Positions 27,548-37,176 of a stretch of 64,000 bases of DNA are shown here, piece after piece. The DNA is from Rhizobium mongolense subsp. loessense (lineage in GTDB: Bacteria; Pseudomonadota; Alphaproteobacteria; Rhizobiales; Rhizobiaceae): assembly GCF_900099775.1 (NCBI RefSeq), contig NZ_FMTM01000002.1, positions 62,001-126,000 on the forward strand, read 5' to 3'. Made by a program: the position numbers and the translations under genes. The stretch's first letter is position 1; every line of letters starts with the position of its first letter. Under the pieces are notes generated by a model. The model had not been told where the DNA came from, did no database searches, and saw only the letters and a list, made by a program, of their open reading frames with translations.

Positions 27548-28677
27548 GCGCAAAACGCATCCTCTTTTACGTCCAGCACCTGCTCGGCATCGGCCACATC
27601 GCGCGCGCAAGCCGCATTGCCGACGCATTGGTCAAGGACGGTTTTGACGTGACGGTCGCAACAGGCGGCTTGCCAGTTCCAGGCTTTCCCGGCGCAGGCA
27701 TAAAGACCATAGCCTTGCCGCCGGTCGTTGCCAGCAATGCCGGCTTTTCGGGTCTTGCGGACGCCCACGGCAACGTCGCCGGCGACGACTTTTTGTCAAG
27801 ACGGCGCGACCTGCTGCTTGCCGCATTTCAGGAGGTGCGGCCGCATGCCGTCATCACCGAGGCCTTCCCCTTCGGCAGGCGTCAGATGCGCTTCGAACTG
27901 CTGCCGCTGCTCGATATGATCGGCAGGACAGATCCAAAGCCAAAACTCTTCAGTTCGGTGCGCGACATTCTTCAAGAAAACCGCAAGCCCGGCCGCGATG
28001 AGGAAACCGTCGACCTGGTGAAGCGTCACTTCGACGCCGTGCTCGTTCACGGTGATTCGGATTTTGTGCGACTTGAAGATACCTTTCCGCTGACGGCCGA
28101 AATCGTAGACAAGGTACGATATACCGGTCTCGTTGCACCCCCGCCGGCCGCTGCTTCGACCGACGTTTTCGACATCATTGCCTCCGCTGGCGGCGGGGCC
28201 GTCGGCCTGAAGCTCATCCGCGCGGCCCGCGATGCCGCAGCCATGCTGCCTGCAAGTCATCGCTGGCTGCTCGTCACCGGTCCCAATCTGCCGGAAGCGG
28301 ACTTTGTCGCGCTGAGCGGGGCGGCATCTGCCAACATCACGCTTGCGCGCTTCCGCAAGGACTTCCCCTCGCTGCTGCGCGGCGCGAAAGTCTCGATCTC
28401 GCAGGCAGGCTACAACACGGTCGGAGACCTGCTGCGAACGGATTGTCGTTCGATCCTTGTCCCCTTTGTCGCCGGCGGCGAAACGGAGCAGACGGTGCGG
28501 GCGAAGCGATTGCAGGCACTTGGTCTTGCCGCAGTTCTTCCGGAGCAAGGACTGACCGCCGAGCATGTGGCAGCGGCGGTCGAAAGAGTGCTTGCAGCAC
28601 CTGCCAGAAAGGACGTCACGCTCGATCTGACGGGTGCTGAGACAACTGCTTCGATCATCCGCTCGATGCTTGGTTGA
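27544..28677 (+). CDS. GT-B glycosyltransferase (MurG-like fold)
   Basis: Third glycosyltransferase of the run, 377 residues. The ATG overlaps the previous TGA (ATGA at 27544-27547). The N-terminus ILFYVQHLLGIGHIARAS has the GxGH loop, and the donor domain contains SQAGYNTVGDLLRTDCRSILVP (key residues AGYNT and VP), parallel to the first gene of the cluster. Together the three genes look like one assembly pathway for a short glycan. About 190 bases separate it from the ABC-like gene downstream. Confidence 0.8.
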   Translation: MSAKRILFYVQHLLGIGHIARASRIADALVKDGFDVTVATGGLPVPGFPGAGIKTIALPPVVASNAGFSGLADAHGNVAGDDFLSRRRDLLLAAFQEVRPHAVITEAFPFGRRQMRFELLPLLDMIGRTDPKPKLFSSVRDILQENRKPGRDEETVDLVKRHFDAVLVHGDSDFVRLEDTFPLTAEIVDKVRYTGLVAPPPAAASTDVFDIIASAGGGAVGLKLIRAARDAAAMLPASHRWLLVTGPNLPEADFVALSGAASANITLARFRKDFPSLLRGAKVSISQAGYNTVGDLLRTDCRSILVPFVAGGETEQTVRAKRLQALGLAAVLPEQGLTAEHVAAAVERVLAAPARKDVTLDLTGAETTASIIRSMLG

Positions 28678-28870
28678 ATCGCTCGCCTATTATGAAAATC
28701 CTGTGATATAACTGAAGCTCCGGCGAGAATCGGCATTCGACAGCAATCCGCATCGCCTTGACTTCCCTACATTACCCGGCGGTCCGGTTGCATGAATCTG
28801 TTTTCGGCATCTCCCCTTACGAATGGCCCCCTATCCGGGCCCGCCCTTTCCAATCAGGCTGACGGTTAGC

Positions 28871-31585
28871 ATGGAAAAGAGCCTCGCCCGCTATATCTGG
28901 ACGAACACGCGGCGACAGCAGCTTTGGATTCTGGCTGTGGTTGCCGTCTCGATGGTCCCCTATTTCCTGTCCTTCGATTTGCCGAAACAGATCGTCAATG
29001 GCCCGATTCAAGGTGATGGCTTCGCGAATGCGAATGCGACCCAGACCTTCATGCATCTTGCCTATGACATCCCACTCATCGGGCATGTCGAGTTCTTCGA
29101 GGGGTTCCAGCTCAACCGCCTTCAGATGCTGATGGCGCTGAGCCTCGTCTTCCTGATGCTCGTCGTACTGAACGGCCTCTTCAAGTTCTACATCAATACC
29201 TACAAAGGCCGCCTCGGCGAGCGCATGTTAAGGCGTATTCGATTCCAACTCATCGACCGGGTACTGCGTTTCCCGCCCGTCCATTTCAAGCGGGTGAAAT
29301 CGGCTGAAATTGCCACGATGATCAAGGACGAGGTGGAGCCTATGGGCGGCTTCACCGGTGATGCCTTCGTCTCGCCTGCCCTTCTCGGCGGCCAGGCGCT
29401 GACGGCACTTGCCTTCATCATTGTCCAGAACTTCTGGCTCGGCATGATTGCGGCCGCAATCGTCGGCGTGCAGGCGGTCGTCATTCCGCGCATGAGAAAA
29501 CGGCTGCTGGAGCTCGGCCGCCAGCGGCAACTGACAGCCCGCGAGCTTTCCGGCCGTGTCGGCGAGATTGTCGAGGGCATCGGCACGATCCACGGCAATG
29601 ACACCTCGAACCTGGAACGCGCCGACATTGCCACGCGTCTCGGCCTCATCTTCTCGATCCGCTACGACCTTTACCAGTGGAAGTTCCTGGTGAAGTTCCT
29701 GAACAACTTCCTGGCGCAGGTGACGCCGTTCCTATTCTACGCGATCGGCGGCTATCTCGCGTTGCAGGGGCGCCTTGACATCGGCCAGCTCGTTGCCGTC
29801 ATCAGCGCCTACAAGGATCTTCCGGGGCCGTTGAAGGAGCTGATCGACTGGGATCAGATGCGCCAGGACGTTCAGGTCAAGTATCAGCAGGTCTATGAAC
29901 AGTTCAATGTCGAGCCGCTCATTGACAGCCGCATCCAGGAAATCCCGGCAGAAGCAATCGGCCCGCTGACTGCAGCCCTCGTCGTCAGCAACCTCACCCT
30001 CAGCGACGATAGCGGCGCGCGCCTGGTCGACCACGTCTCGGTCGAGATCAGGCCGAACGAGACCGTGGCGATTGTCGGGCCGAACGGCAGCGGTGCGGAG
30101 GCTTTCGCCGAAGCGCTCGGCCGCATCGTCTGGCCGGACTCTGGCCGTATCAGCATCGACGGTCGCGATCTTTTGGAACTGCCGGAATCGATTACCGGCC
30201 GTCGCATTTCCTACGCTTCCGCCGATACCTATTTTTTTCACGGAACGCTGCGCGACAACCTGCTTTACGGTCTCAAGCATGCACCGCTGACCGATCCCAA
30301 CTACGAGGACCAGGCGGCACAAGAATTCAAATGGCATGCCACCGAGGCGCTGAAGGCCGGCAACCCGACGCTTGATCTGAACAGCGACTGGGTCGATTAC
30401 AACGCCGCCGGGGCAACCGGACCGGACGATCTGCTGACAGCGATCCGACCGGTGCTCGATGCCGTGTTGATTTCGCAGGACATCCTCGACCTTGCGCTGC
30501 GCTCGACGGTCGATACGACAGTGCATGTGGCGCTTGCGGGTCGCATCGTCGACCTGCGTCGGTCGCTGCGAGAGCGTATGAAGGAGGAGAGCCTCGATGC
30601 GATCGTCGTGCCTTTTGATTTCGATAACTACAATTCCCAGGCAACGGTCGGCGAAAACCTGCTCTTCGGCACGATGAAACGGCCGATGATGAACAACCGC
30701 AAGCTTGCGGCGCACCCCTATTTCCAGCAGCTTTTCCGCGATACCGGCCTCAGCAACGACCTCTATGCGATGGGCCTGGAAATCGCCGAAAACGCCGTCG
30801 AACTCTTCCACGATCTGCCGCCCGACCACCCTTTTTTCCAGCAGCTGACCTTCATGACGGCGGATGATATTCCAACCTATCAGGCCTTGCTGCAGAAATT
30901 GCAGAGCCGCCGGTTCGAGGATGCGAGCATCGATGAGCGCTCGATGATCATCCGGCTGAGCTTTGCCTATATCGAGCCGCGCCATCGCTTCGGCTTGCTG
31001 AGCGATGAACTGATGGCCAAGATCGTGAGCGCCCGCAAGCAGTTTCACGAGCATATACCGGATGATCTGGCCGTTCTCATCGAGCGGTACGATCCCGAGC
31101 GCTTCACCTCCTCCGCAACGCTGATGGATAACGTGCTGTTCGGCCGTATCGCCTATCAGCAGGCGGACGCTTCCGATCGTATTCGCACCATCATGAGCGA
31201 ACTCTTCGATGCGCTTGATCTTTACGACGACGTGCTATCGATCGGCCTTGAGTTTGACGTCGGTTCCGGCGGCAAGCGATTGACGATGGTTCAACGCCAG
31301 AAACTCAACCTTGCCCGCGCGCTTTTGAAACGTTCGGATTATTTCATCTTCAACCGGCCGCTTTCCGCGCTCGATCAGCGTGTGCAGGACCAGATCATCC
31401 GCAAGGTCGTCCAAGACCTGCACGAGGAGGGTAAACGTCCTGCGATCATCTGGGTTCTTTCAAACGCAAGACTTGCAGAAATCTTCGACCGGATTTTACT
31501 TTTTAATCGCGGAGATTTAGTGGAAGCGGGAAACTATCCGGAACTTTCCGAGAAAAACGGGATGTTCAAGGAACTGTTATCGTAA
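28871..31585 (+). CDS. ABC-exporter-like membrane protein with degenerate, expanded ATPase domain
   Basis: A 904-residue protein; the ATG at 28871 (MEKSLARYIW) is preferred over 28823, but neither has a strong ribosome site. Residues 1-365 form an exporter-type transmembrane domain. The nucleotide-binding domain starts near residue 375 but is about 530 residues instead of about 240. Walker A reads GPNGSGAEAF, with Ala409 (codon 30095-30097) in place of the essential Lys. The Q-loop Gln is missing (YASADTYFF). The signature is GSGGKRLTMVQRQ. Walker B is FIFNRPLSALD, with Asn828 and Arg829 replacing Asp-Glu. The H-loop His is absent (WVLSNARL). The frame is intact and 2.7 kb long, so this is not a decayed gene. 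ATP-driven transport is unlikely by the usual mechanism; a regulatory or scaffold role is inferred. Confidence 0.85.
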   Translation: MEKSLARYIWTNTRRQQLWILAVVAVSMVPYFLSFDLPKQIVNGPIQGDGFANANATQTFMHLAYDIPLIGHVEFFEGFQLNRLQMLMALSLVFLMLVVLNGLFKFYINTYKGRLGERMLRRIRFQLIDRVLRFPPVHFKRVKSAEIATMIKDEVEPMGGFTGDAFVSPALLGGQALTALAFIIVQNFWLGMIAAAIVGVQAVVIPRMRKRLLELGRQRQLTARELSGRVGEIVEGIGTIHGNDTSNLERADIATRLGLIFSIRYDLYQWKFLVKFLNNFLAQVTPFLFYAIGGYLALQGRLDIGQLVAVISAYKDLPGPLKELIDWDQMRQDVQVKYQQVYEQFNVEPLIDSRIQEIPAEAIGPLTAALVVSNLTLSDDSGARLVDHVSVEIRPNETVAIVGPNGSGAEAFAEALGRIVWPDSGRISIDGRDLLELPESITGRRISYASADTYFFHGTLRDNLLYGLKHAPLTDPNYEDQAAQEFKWHATEALKAGNPTLDLNSDWVDYNAAGATGPDDLLTAIRPVLDAVLISQDILDLALRSTVDTTVHVALAGRIVDLRRSLRERMKEESLDAIVVPFDFDNYNSQATVGENLLFGTMKRPMMNNRKLAAHPYFQQLFRDTGLSNDLYAMGLEIAENAVELFHDLPPDHPFFQQLTFMTADDIPTYQALLQKLQSRRFEDASIDERSMIIRLSFAYIEPRHRFGLLSDELMAKIVSARKQFHEHIPDDLAVLIERYDPERFTSSATLMDNVLFGRIAYQQADASDRIRTIMSELFDALDLYDDVLSIGLEFDVGSGGKRLTMVQRQKLNLARALLKRSDYFIFNRPLSALDQRVQDQIIRKVVQDLHEEGKRPAIIWVLSNARLAEIFDRILLFNRGDLVEAGNYPELSEKNGMFKELLS

Positions 31586-31608
31586 TATTCTATTGCAGCG
31601 GCTGAGAC

Positions 31609-31643
31609 GGCATTCTTGCGAGGGAATGCCAGTAGAGTTTTTT
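31609..31643 (+). terminator. Hairpin with T-run between the ABC-like gene and the cNMP-binding gene
   Basis: GGCATTC (31609-31615) pairs with GAATGCC (31624-31630) across an eight-base loop. A run of six T follows at 31638-31643, seven bases after the stem. It could act as a weak terminator or attenuator that lowers expression of the downstream cyclic-nucleotide-binding gene. Confidence 0.4.
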
Positions 31644-31692
31644 AAAGCGCATTCTCCTTCGGCGAGGAGAAGCGGCAGGGGGTGAGACGCTC

Positions 31693-32163
31693 ATGCTGTT
31701 GAGAGATGAAGTCGAAATGCTGCGGCGGGTGCCGATCTTCGCAAGGATCGCCCCGGCGAAACTCAAGCTTTTGGCCTTCACCTCCGATCGGATGACCTAC
31801 AAGGCCGGTCAGGATCTTTTCCACCAGGGCGATCCGGGCGACGCGGCTTATGTGGTGCTTTCCGGTACCGCCGATATTCTCGTGAATTCGCCTGCAGGCG
31901 ACATAAAAGTCGCCGACGTCGAGGTCAATTCCATCGTCGGCGAAATCGCCATCCTCTGTGACGTGTCGCGCACCGCAACCGTCCGTGCCACCTCTCCACT
32001 GGAAGTGCTGCGCATCAGCAAGGAGCATTTCCTGAAGCTTCTCAGCGATTTTCCCGAAATTGCCGTCGAGATCATGCGCGTCCTTGCCGACCGCCTGAAC
32101 CATACGACGGCGGAATTGACGGCCGCACGCGCTGCAAAGCAGCCGCAGGCGGCGCTTCAGTAA
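31693..32163 (+). CDS. Stand-alone cyclic nucleotide-binding domain protein
   Basis: A 156-residue protein that is essentially one cyclic-nucleotide-binding domain. The beta-barrel and phosphate-binding cassette read IVGEIAILCDVSRTATVRA (about residues 78-96), with the Gly-Glu and the Arg-Thr-Ala that contact cyclic phosphate in the CRP/PKA family. Residues 1-20 and 115-156 form helices, but there is no helix-turn-helix, so it is not a transcription factor by itself. It follows the degenerate ABC protein by 107 bases. It may transmit cAMP or cGMP state, made by the cyclases encoded 13-20 kb away, to that membrane protein. Confidence 0.85.
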   Translation: MLLRDEVEMLRRVPIFARIAPAKLKLLAFTSDRMTYKAGQDLFHQGDPGDAAYVVLSGTADILVNSPAGDIKVADVEVNSIVGEIAILCDVSRTATVRATSPLEVLRISKEHFLKLLSDFPEIAVEIMRVLADRLNHTTAELTAARAAKQPQAALQ

Positions 32164-32191
32164 TTTTCGGCAGGTTTTCGAACATGAATAT

Positions 32192-32218
32192 AGCCCGCGC
32201 GGCCGAGGCCGGCGGGCT
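32192..32218. terminator. Hairpin between convergent genes
   Basis: AGCCCGC (32192-32198) and GCGGGCT (32212-32218) can pair, with an inner GGCC/GGCC pairing. It lies between the stop codons of the cNMP-binding gene and the MFS gene and may terminate both transcripts, although no long T-run is present. Confidence 0.4.
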
Positions 32219-32235
32219 TCACGCTTCAGTCGTCG

Positions 32236-33570
32236 CTACTCGCGCTGCTCCAGCGCCTTGCTGAAGGCAAGAGCGGCAAGCGTGCAGATAGCGCCCGAAA
32301 GCAGGTAGTAGCCGACAAAGGGCAGGCCGAAGCGGCTGGACAGACCAAGTGCAACGAGCGGCGCAAAACCCGCCCCCACCAGCCAGGCGAGATCCGACGT
32401 GAAGGCCGCGCCCGTATAGCGATAGCCGCGGCCGAACCGCGAAGAAATCGAACCGGTCGCCTGACCGAACGAAAGGCCAAGCACGCCGAAGCCAATGATG
32501 ACGAAAGCGTCCTGTCCAGTGTCGCCGGCGGCAATCAGCATCGGACCGATGAAGGAGAAGATCGCGATCAGCACGGCACAGACGGCAAGCTGACCGCGGC
32601 GGCCGATGCGATCGGCGATCAGGCCAGAAGCGATGATGGCGACGATGCCGACCATGGCACCGATGATCTGCACGACCATGAACGTGCCAAGCGGCTGGCT
32701 GCCGTAAAGGCTCATCCAACCAAGCGGAAAAATGGTGACGAGATGGAACATCGCAAAGCTTGCGAGAGGCACGAAGGCGCCGATCAGGATATCGCGACCG
32801 TGGACGCGAAGGACATCGACAATTGGCGCCGCTTCCAGTTCATGCTGCTCCAGGAGCGTGCCGAATTCTTTCGTCATGACGAGACGCAGGCGGGCAAAGA
32901 GGGCCACGACGTTGATGGCGAATGCAACGAAGAAGGGGTAGCGCCAGCCCCAGGAGAGGAAATCATCGTTTGAGAGATTGGCGATGAAGAAGCCGAACAG
33001 GGTGCTCGCCAGCGCAAAACCGATCGGTGCACCGAGCTGCGGGATCATCGCATACCAGCCGCGGTGCCGCTCCGGCGCATTCAGCGCCAGCAACGACGCA
33101 AGTCCGTCCCATGCGCCTCCGAGGGCAAAGCCTTGCCCAAGGCGAAAAAGCGCGAGCAAGGCTATCGACCAGTAGCCGATTACGTTGTAGCCGGGCAGGA
33201 AGGCAATCGAGGCCGTCGAGCCGCCGAGCAGGAAGAGCGCAATCGTCAGCTTTGTGCCGCGGCCGTAGAGACGGTCGATGGTCATGAACACAACAGAGCC
33301 GACCGGGCGGGCAAGAAAAGCCAGCGAAAAGATCGCGAAGGAATAAAGCGTCGCCGTCAGCCGATCCGGCGCGAAGGGAAAGACAAGCTGCGGAAAGACG
33401 AGAACCGAGGCCAGGCCGTAAACGAAGAAATCGAAAAATTCCGACATGCGTCCGATGACGACGCCGATCGCGATGCTGCCCGGCGAGACCGGCTTGTCAT
33501 CGTGAATTCTGCGTGCGTCGCGTTCCAGCGTGCGCGATGACGGTCCGTAAGGTACCTGTGTTTCAGCCAT
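32236..33570 (-). CDS. MFS transporter, metabolite:H+ symporter type
   Basis: Major facilitator of 444 residues with twelve predicted helices. The N-terminus GVVIGRMSEFFDFFVYGLAS (key residues E, D, Y) and the loop GRGTKLTIALFLLGGST are typical of the MHS group that takes up organic acids such as citrate, ketoglutarate, shikimate or proline betaine. The second-half A-like loop is GLIADRIGRRGQL. The ATG is preceded by GAGGGAGG. The substrate is not determined. A 27-base imperfect palindrome lies 49 bases upstream of the start and may be its operator. Confidence 0.87.
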   Translation of the reverse strand: MAETQVPYGPSSRTLERDARRIHDDKPVSPGSIAIGVVIGRMSEFFDFFVYGLASVLVFPQLVFPFAPDRLTATLYSFAIFSLAFLARPVGSVVFMTIDRLYGRGTKLTIALFLLGGSTASIAFLPGYNVIGYWSIALLALFRLGQGFALGGAWDGLASLLALNAPERHRGWYAMIPQLGAPIGFALASTLFGFFIANLSNDDFLSWGWRYPFFVAFAINVVALFARLRLVMTKEFGTLLEQHELEAAPIVDVLRVHGRDILIGAFVPLASFAMFHLVTIFPLGWMSLYGSQPLGTFMVVQIIGAMVGIVAIIASGLIADRIGRRGQLAVCAVLIAIFSFIGPMLIAAGDTGQDAFVIIGFGVLGLSFGQATGSISSRFGRGYRYTGAAFTSDLAWLVGAGFAPLVALGLSSRFGLPFVGYYLLSGAICTLAALAFSKALEQRE

Positions 33571-33938
33571 TTAACGCCTCCCTCGTTGAGGAGCTTATAC
33601 GAAGCGCCTCAAGACGATCTTGATCAAACCCGCCGGGTTATCAAGACCGGACGGCGCAAATAGTTCATCATCCATTCTCAAAATTGCATGGAGATCGCAA
33701 AATGCGCACGGGGAGCCTGGCGAAACTGGCCAACCGCGCATTTGCGGATATATAGGCCGGAAAAACATTTGATCCCGGCACAATCCTTCTTGAATCGATC
33801 AGGATTTTCACAAGGGCCGTGGAAATGACATTCTGCCGCATCGCGGCATATTTGCTGCACTGCGACCAAACACCTCATGTCACCATGCCGCTTCGTGCTT
33901 TAGTCGCGGTTCGGACGAAACAACAAGAGCTTAGAGAC
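33571..33938. other. Divergent intergenic region upstream of the MFS gene and cyoA
   Basis: About 370 bases between two divergent genes. It holds the imperfect palindrome at 33619-33645 and the leader of the cyo operon. No further gene was recognised; the open frame from 33819 reads into cyoA but lacks a plausible start before 33939. Confidence 0.5.
33619..33645. promoter_or_regulatory. Imperfect inverted repeat, possible operator
   Basis: CTTGAT and AACCC on the left mirror GGGTT and ATCAAG on the right, around a GCC centre with a two-base bulge. It is 49 bases upstream of the MFS start codon. The size and symmetry suit a dimeric repressor or activator, but no known consensus is claimed. 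Confidence 0.4.
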
Positions 33939-35126
33939 GTGCAAAAACTGATGAAGTTTTCCCGCCTTCTATCCGTGTTGCCGCTATTCATGCTGGCAGG
34001 GTGCAATCTGGTGGTGATGTCGCCTTCGGGCGATATCGCCAATCAACAGGCAGACCTTATCCTGGTCTCGACCTTCTTGATGCTTTTGATCATCGTGCCA
34101 GTCTTGTTCCTCACACTGTTCTTCGCCTGGCGATACAGGCGCTCGAACACGGCGGCGACCTATGATCCGGAATGGCATCACTCCACCCGCCTTGAAGTCG
34201 TGATCTGGTCAGCGCCGCTTGCCATCATCATTGCGCTCGGCGCAATCACCTGGATCAGCACGCACAAGCTCGACCCCTACCGCGCGCTTGACCGGCTGGA
34301 TGCAGAACGCGCGATTCCCGCCGACGCGAAGCCGCTGACCGTCGAAGTCGTGGCGCTCGATTGGAAATGGCTGTTCTTTTATCCTGAGCTCGGCATTGCG
34401 ACCGTCAACGAACTGGCAGCCCCGGTCGACGTTCCGATCACTTTCAAGATCACCGCGTCGTCGGTCATGAACTCCTTCTACATTCCGGCGCTTGCCGGCC
34501 AGATCTACGCCATGCCCGGCATGCAGACGAAGTTGCACGCCGTCATCAACAAGGAAGGCGAGTACGAAGGCTTTTCTGCCAATTACAGCGGCGACGGCTT
34601 CTCGCATATGCGCTTCAAGTTTCACGGCTTAAACCAGCAGGGCTTCGACGATTGGGTCGCCCGCGTCAAAGCGCAAGGTACGGCGCTTAACCGCGATGCC
34701 TACCTGAAACTAGAAAGGCCGAGCGATCGAGAGCCCGTGCGCTACTTCGCCAGCGCGGAGGCCGGCCTCTACGAGGCCATCCTCAACATGTGCGCGACGC
34801 CCGGCAAGATGTGCATGAACGAAATGATGCACATCGACATGATGGGCGGCGCAGGCAAGGAGAGCGCCGAAAACCGAACGCGGCTGGAATATGACAACCG
34901 CCATGCCGAACAGGGTGAACGCACCAATGCCCCGACCTTCCCTGCGACCGGCACGCCGGCACGCAGCGGGCAAGAGCCCGAGGGCACCGACGGCAACCCC
35001 CAGCAGCCTGACGCCCCGCCGCAGCAGGGCGGGCAAACCATGCCCGGGATGCAGCATGACGGTCATTCGATGCCCGGCATGGATCACGGCAGCGGCAGTC
35101 CGGCTCAACCGGGCAGCAACAATTAA
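33939..35126 (+). CDS. cyoA: Cytochrome o ubiquinol oxidase subunit II, with His/Met-rich tail
   Basis: Subunit II of the bo-type quinol oxidase, 395 residues from a GTG at 33939 (AAGAG nine bases upstream); ATG 33951 is the alternative. The lipobox MLAGC lies near residue 22, followed by two transmembrane helices and a periplasmic cupredoxin domain. The Cu-A ligands of cytochrome c oxidases are lacking (GFSANYSGDGFSHM), which fits quinol oxidation. About 75 C-terminal residues are low-complexity (Pro, Gln, Gly, Asn) and end in a Met/His-rich stretch TMPGMQHDGHSMPGMDHG, unlike the E. coli protein. That tail looks able to bind copper. First gene of the cyoABCD-SURF1 operon. Confidence 0.9.
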   Translation: MQKLMKFSRLLSVLPLFMLAGCNLVVMSPSGDIANQQADLILVSTFLMLLIIVPVLFLTLFFAWRYRRSNTAATYDPEWHHSTRLEVVIWSAPLAIIIALGAITWISTHKLDPYRALDRLDAERAIPADAKPLTVEVVALDWKWLFFYPELGIATVNELAAPVDVPITFKITASSVMNSFYIPALAGQIYAMPGMQTKLHAVINKEGEYEGFSANYSGDGFSHMRFKFHGLNQQGFDDWVARVKAQGTALNRDAYLKLERPSDREPVRYFASAEAGLYEAILNMCATPGKMCMNEMMHIDMMGGAGKESAENRTRLEYDNRHAEQGERTNAPTFPATGTPARSGQEPEGTDGNPQQPDAPPQQGGQTMPGMQHDGHSMPGMDHGSGSPAQPGSNN

Positions 35127-35172
35127 AACCTGGCGCTTTGCGTCGCTAAGACACCAATGAACGGGTTAATCC

Positions 35173-37176
35173 ATGTTTTCCAATCCTGACCTCCTGAAGT
35201 TCATCTTCGGCCGGTTGACCCTTGAGGCGATCCCCTATCACGAGCCGATCCTCGTCGCGACCTTCATAGGCGTGGTCATCGGCGGTCTCGCCGTGGTCGG
35301 CCTCATTACCCATTACCGATTTTGGGGTCCGTTGTGGCGCGACTGGATCACCAGCGTCGATCACAAGAAGATCGGCATCATGTACGTGATCCTCGCCGTC
35401 ATCATGCTGCTGCGCGGCTTCTCGGACGCGATCATGATGCGGATCCAGCAAGCAATCGCCTTCAACGGATCGGAAGGCTATCTGCCGCCACACCACTACG
35501 ACCAGATCTTTACTGCCCACGGCGTTATCATGATCTTCTTCGTGGCCATGCCCTTCGTCACGGGCCTCATGAACTTCGTGGTACCGATGCAGATCGGTGC
35601 TCGTGACGTCTCCTTTCCCTTCCTCAACAACTTCTCCTTCTGGATGACGACGGCCGGCGCCATCATCATCATGCTGTCGCTCTTCATCGGCGAGTTCGCG
35701 CGCACCGGCTGGCTTGCCTACCCGCCGCTTTCAGGCGCCGACTACAGTCCGGGGGTCGGCGTCGACTACTATATCTGGGGCCTGCAGGTTGCAGGTGTTG
35801 GGACGACACTGTCGGGCATCAACCTGATCGCCACCATCGTGAAGATGCGTGCGCCTGGCATGACCATGATGAAGCTCCCCGTCTTCACCTGGACCTCGCT
35901 TTGCACCAACGTCTTGATCGTCGCCACCTTTCCGATCCTGACGGCAACGCTTGCGCTGCTGTCGCTCGACCGCTACGCCGGCACGAACTTCTTCACGAAC
36001 GACCTCGGCGGCAATCCGATGATGTATGTCAACCTCATCTGGATCTGGGGCCATCCGGAGGTCTATATCCTCGTACTGCCGGCCTTCGGCATCTTCTCGG
36101 AAGTGGTCGCGACCTTTTGCGGCAAGCGCCTGTTCGGCTACGCCTCGATGGTCTATGCGACGGTGGTCATCACCATCCTTTCCTATATCGTCTGGCTCCA
36201 TCACTTCTTCACCATGGGTTCCGGCGCCAGCGTCAACTCCTTCTTCGGAATCACGACCATGATCATCTCGATCCCCACGGGAGCGAAGATGTTCAACTGG
36301 CTCTTCACCATGTATCGCGGCCGCATCCGCTATGAAGTGCCGATGCTTTGGACCGTCGGCTTCATGGTGACCTTCGTCATTGGCGGCATGACCGGAGTGC
36401 TGCTTGCCGTTCCGCCTGCAGACTTCGTGCTGCACAACTCGCTGTTCCTAATCGCCCACTTCCACAATGTGATCATCGGTGGCGTGCTGTTCGGCCTGCT
36501 TGCCGGCGTCAACTACTGGTTCCCGAAGGCCTTCGGCTTCAAGCTCGATGCCTTCTGGGGCAAGATGAGCTTCTGGTTCTGGCTGACCGGCTTCTATTTC
36601 GCCTTCATGCCGCTCTATGTGCTCGGCCTGATGGGCGTCACCCGCCGCGTGTCGCAGTTCGAGGACCCATCGTTGCAGATCTGGTTCATCATCGCAGCCT
36701 TCGGTGCTTTCCTGATCGCGCTCGGCATATTGTCGTTCCTCGTCCAGCTTGTCGTCAGCTTCATGAAGCGCGAGGAACTTGCCGACCATACGGGTGATCC
36801 ATGGGATGCCCGCACGCTTGAGTGGTCGACGTCGTCGCCGCCGCCCGACTACAACTTCGCCTTCACGCCCGTGGTGCACGATCATGACAGCTGGTACGAC
36901 ATGAAAAACCGCGGCTACGAACGTCCCCTCGAAGGCTTCAAGCCGATCCACATGCCGAAGAACACCGGCACCGGGGCAATCCTTTCGGCCATCAGCGTGG
37001 CTCTCGCCTTCGGACTGATCTGGTACATGTGGTGGCTCGTCGTGGTCTCCGCCGTGGCGCTGCTCGTCGTCACCATTGCCCATACCTTCAACTATCGGCG
37101 CGACTTCTATATCCCGGCCGAAGACGTCAGCAAAACGGAAGGCAAGCGGACCGAATTGCTTGCGACACAGGTGTAA
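35173..37176 (+). CDS. cyoB: Cytochrome o ubiquinol oxidase subunit I
   Basis: The 667-residue heme-copper oxidase catalytic subunit. It reduces oxygen to water and pumps protons in the inner membrane. The active-site segment [17 protein letters not shown] (about residues 287-303) holds the Cu-B His and the cross-linked Tyr; the His pair WLHHFF follows near 341, and heme ligands lie in [13 protein letters not shown] (about residue 430). The length matches the E. coli subunit (663). The stop codon overlaps the cyoC start. Confidence 0.95.
   Translation: MFSNPDLLKFIFGRLTLEAIPYHEPILVATFIGVVIGGLAVVGLITHYRFWGPLWRDWITSVDHKKIGIMYVILAVIMLLRGFSDAIMMRIQQAIAFNGSEGYLPPHHYDQIFTAHGVIMIFFVAMPFVTGLMNFVVPMQIGARDVSFPFLNNFSFWMTTAGAIIIMLSLFIGEFARTGWLAYPPLSGADYSPGVGVDYYIWGLQVAGVGTTLSGINLIATIVKMRAPGMTMMKLPVFTWTSLCTNVLIVATFPILTATLALLSLDRYAGTNFFTNDLGGNPMMYVNLIWIWGHPEVYILVLPAFGIFSEVVATFCGKRLFGYASMVYATVVITILSYIVWLHHFFTMGSGASVNSFFGITTMIISIPTGAKMFNWLFTMYRGRIRYEVPMLWTVGFMVTFVIGGMTGVLLAVPPADFVLHNSLFLIAHFHNVIIGGVLFGLLAGVNYWFPKAFGFKLDAFWGKMSFWFWLTGFYFAFMPLYVLGLMGVTRRVSQFEDPSLQIWFIIAAFGAFLIALGILSFLVQLVVSFMKREELADHTGDPWDARTLEWSTSSPPPDYNFAFTPVVHDHDSWYDMKNRGYERPLEGFKPIHMPKNTGTGAILSAISVALAFGLIWYMWWLVVVSAVALLVVTIAHTFNYRRDFYIPAEDVSKTEGKRTELLATQV

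Noticed and set aside
29732..31054. 440-codon open frame on the minus strand
   Set aside because: It is antisense to the ABC-like gene, lacks family motifs and has the biased composition of a high-GC shadow frame.
28871..31585. Reading the degenerate ABC gene as a pseudogene
   Set aside because: The frame is uninterrupted for over 900 codons with normal codon use, and the signature and D-loop regions are still recognisable.
33619..33645. FNR/FixK box
   Set aside because: The TTGAT and ATCAA halves are 15 bases apart; an FNR/FixK site has a four-base spacer.
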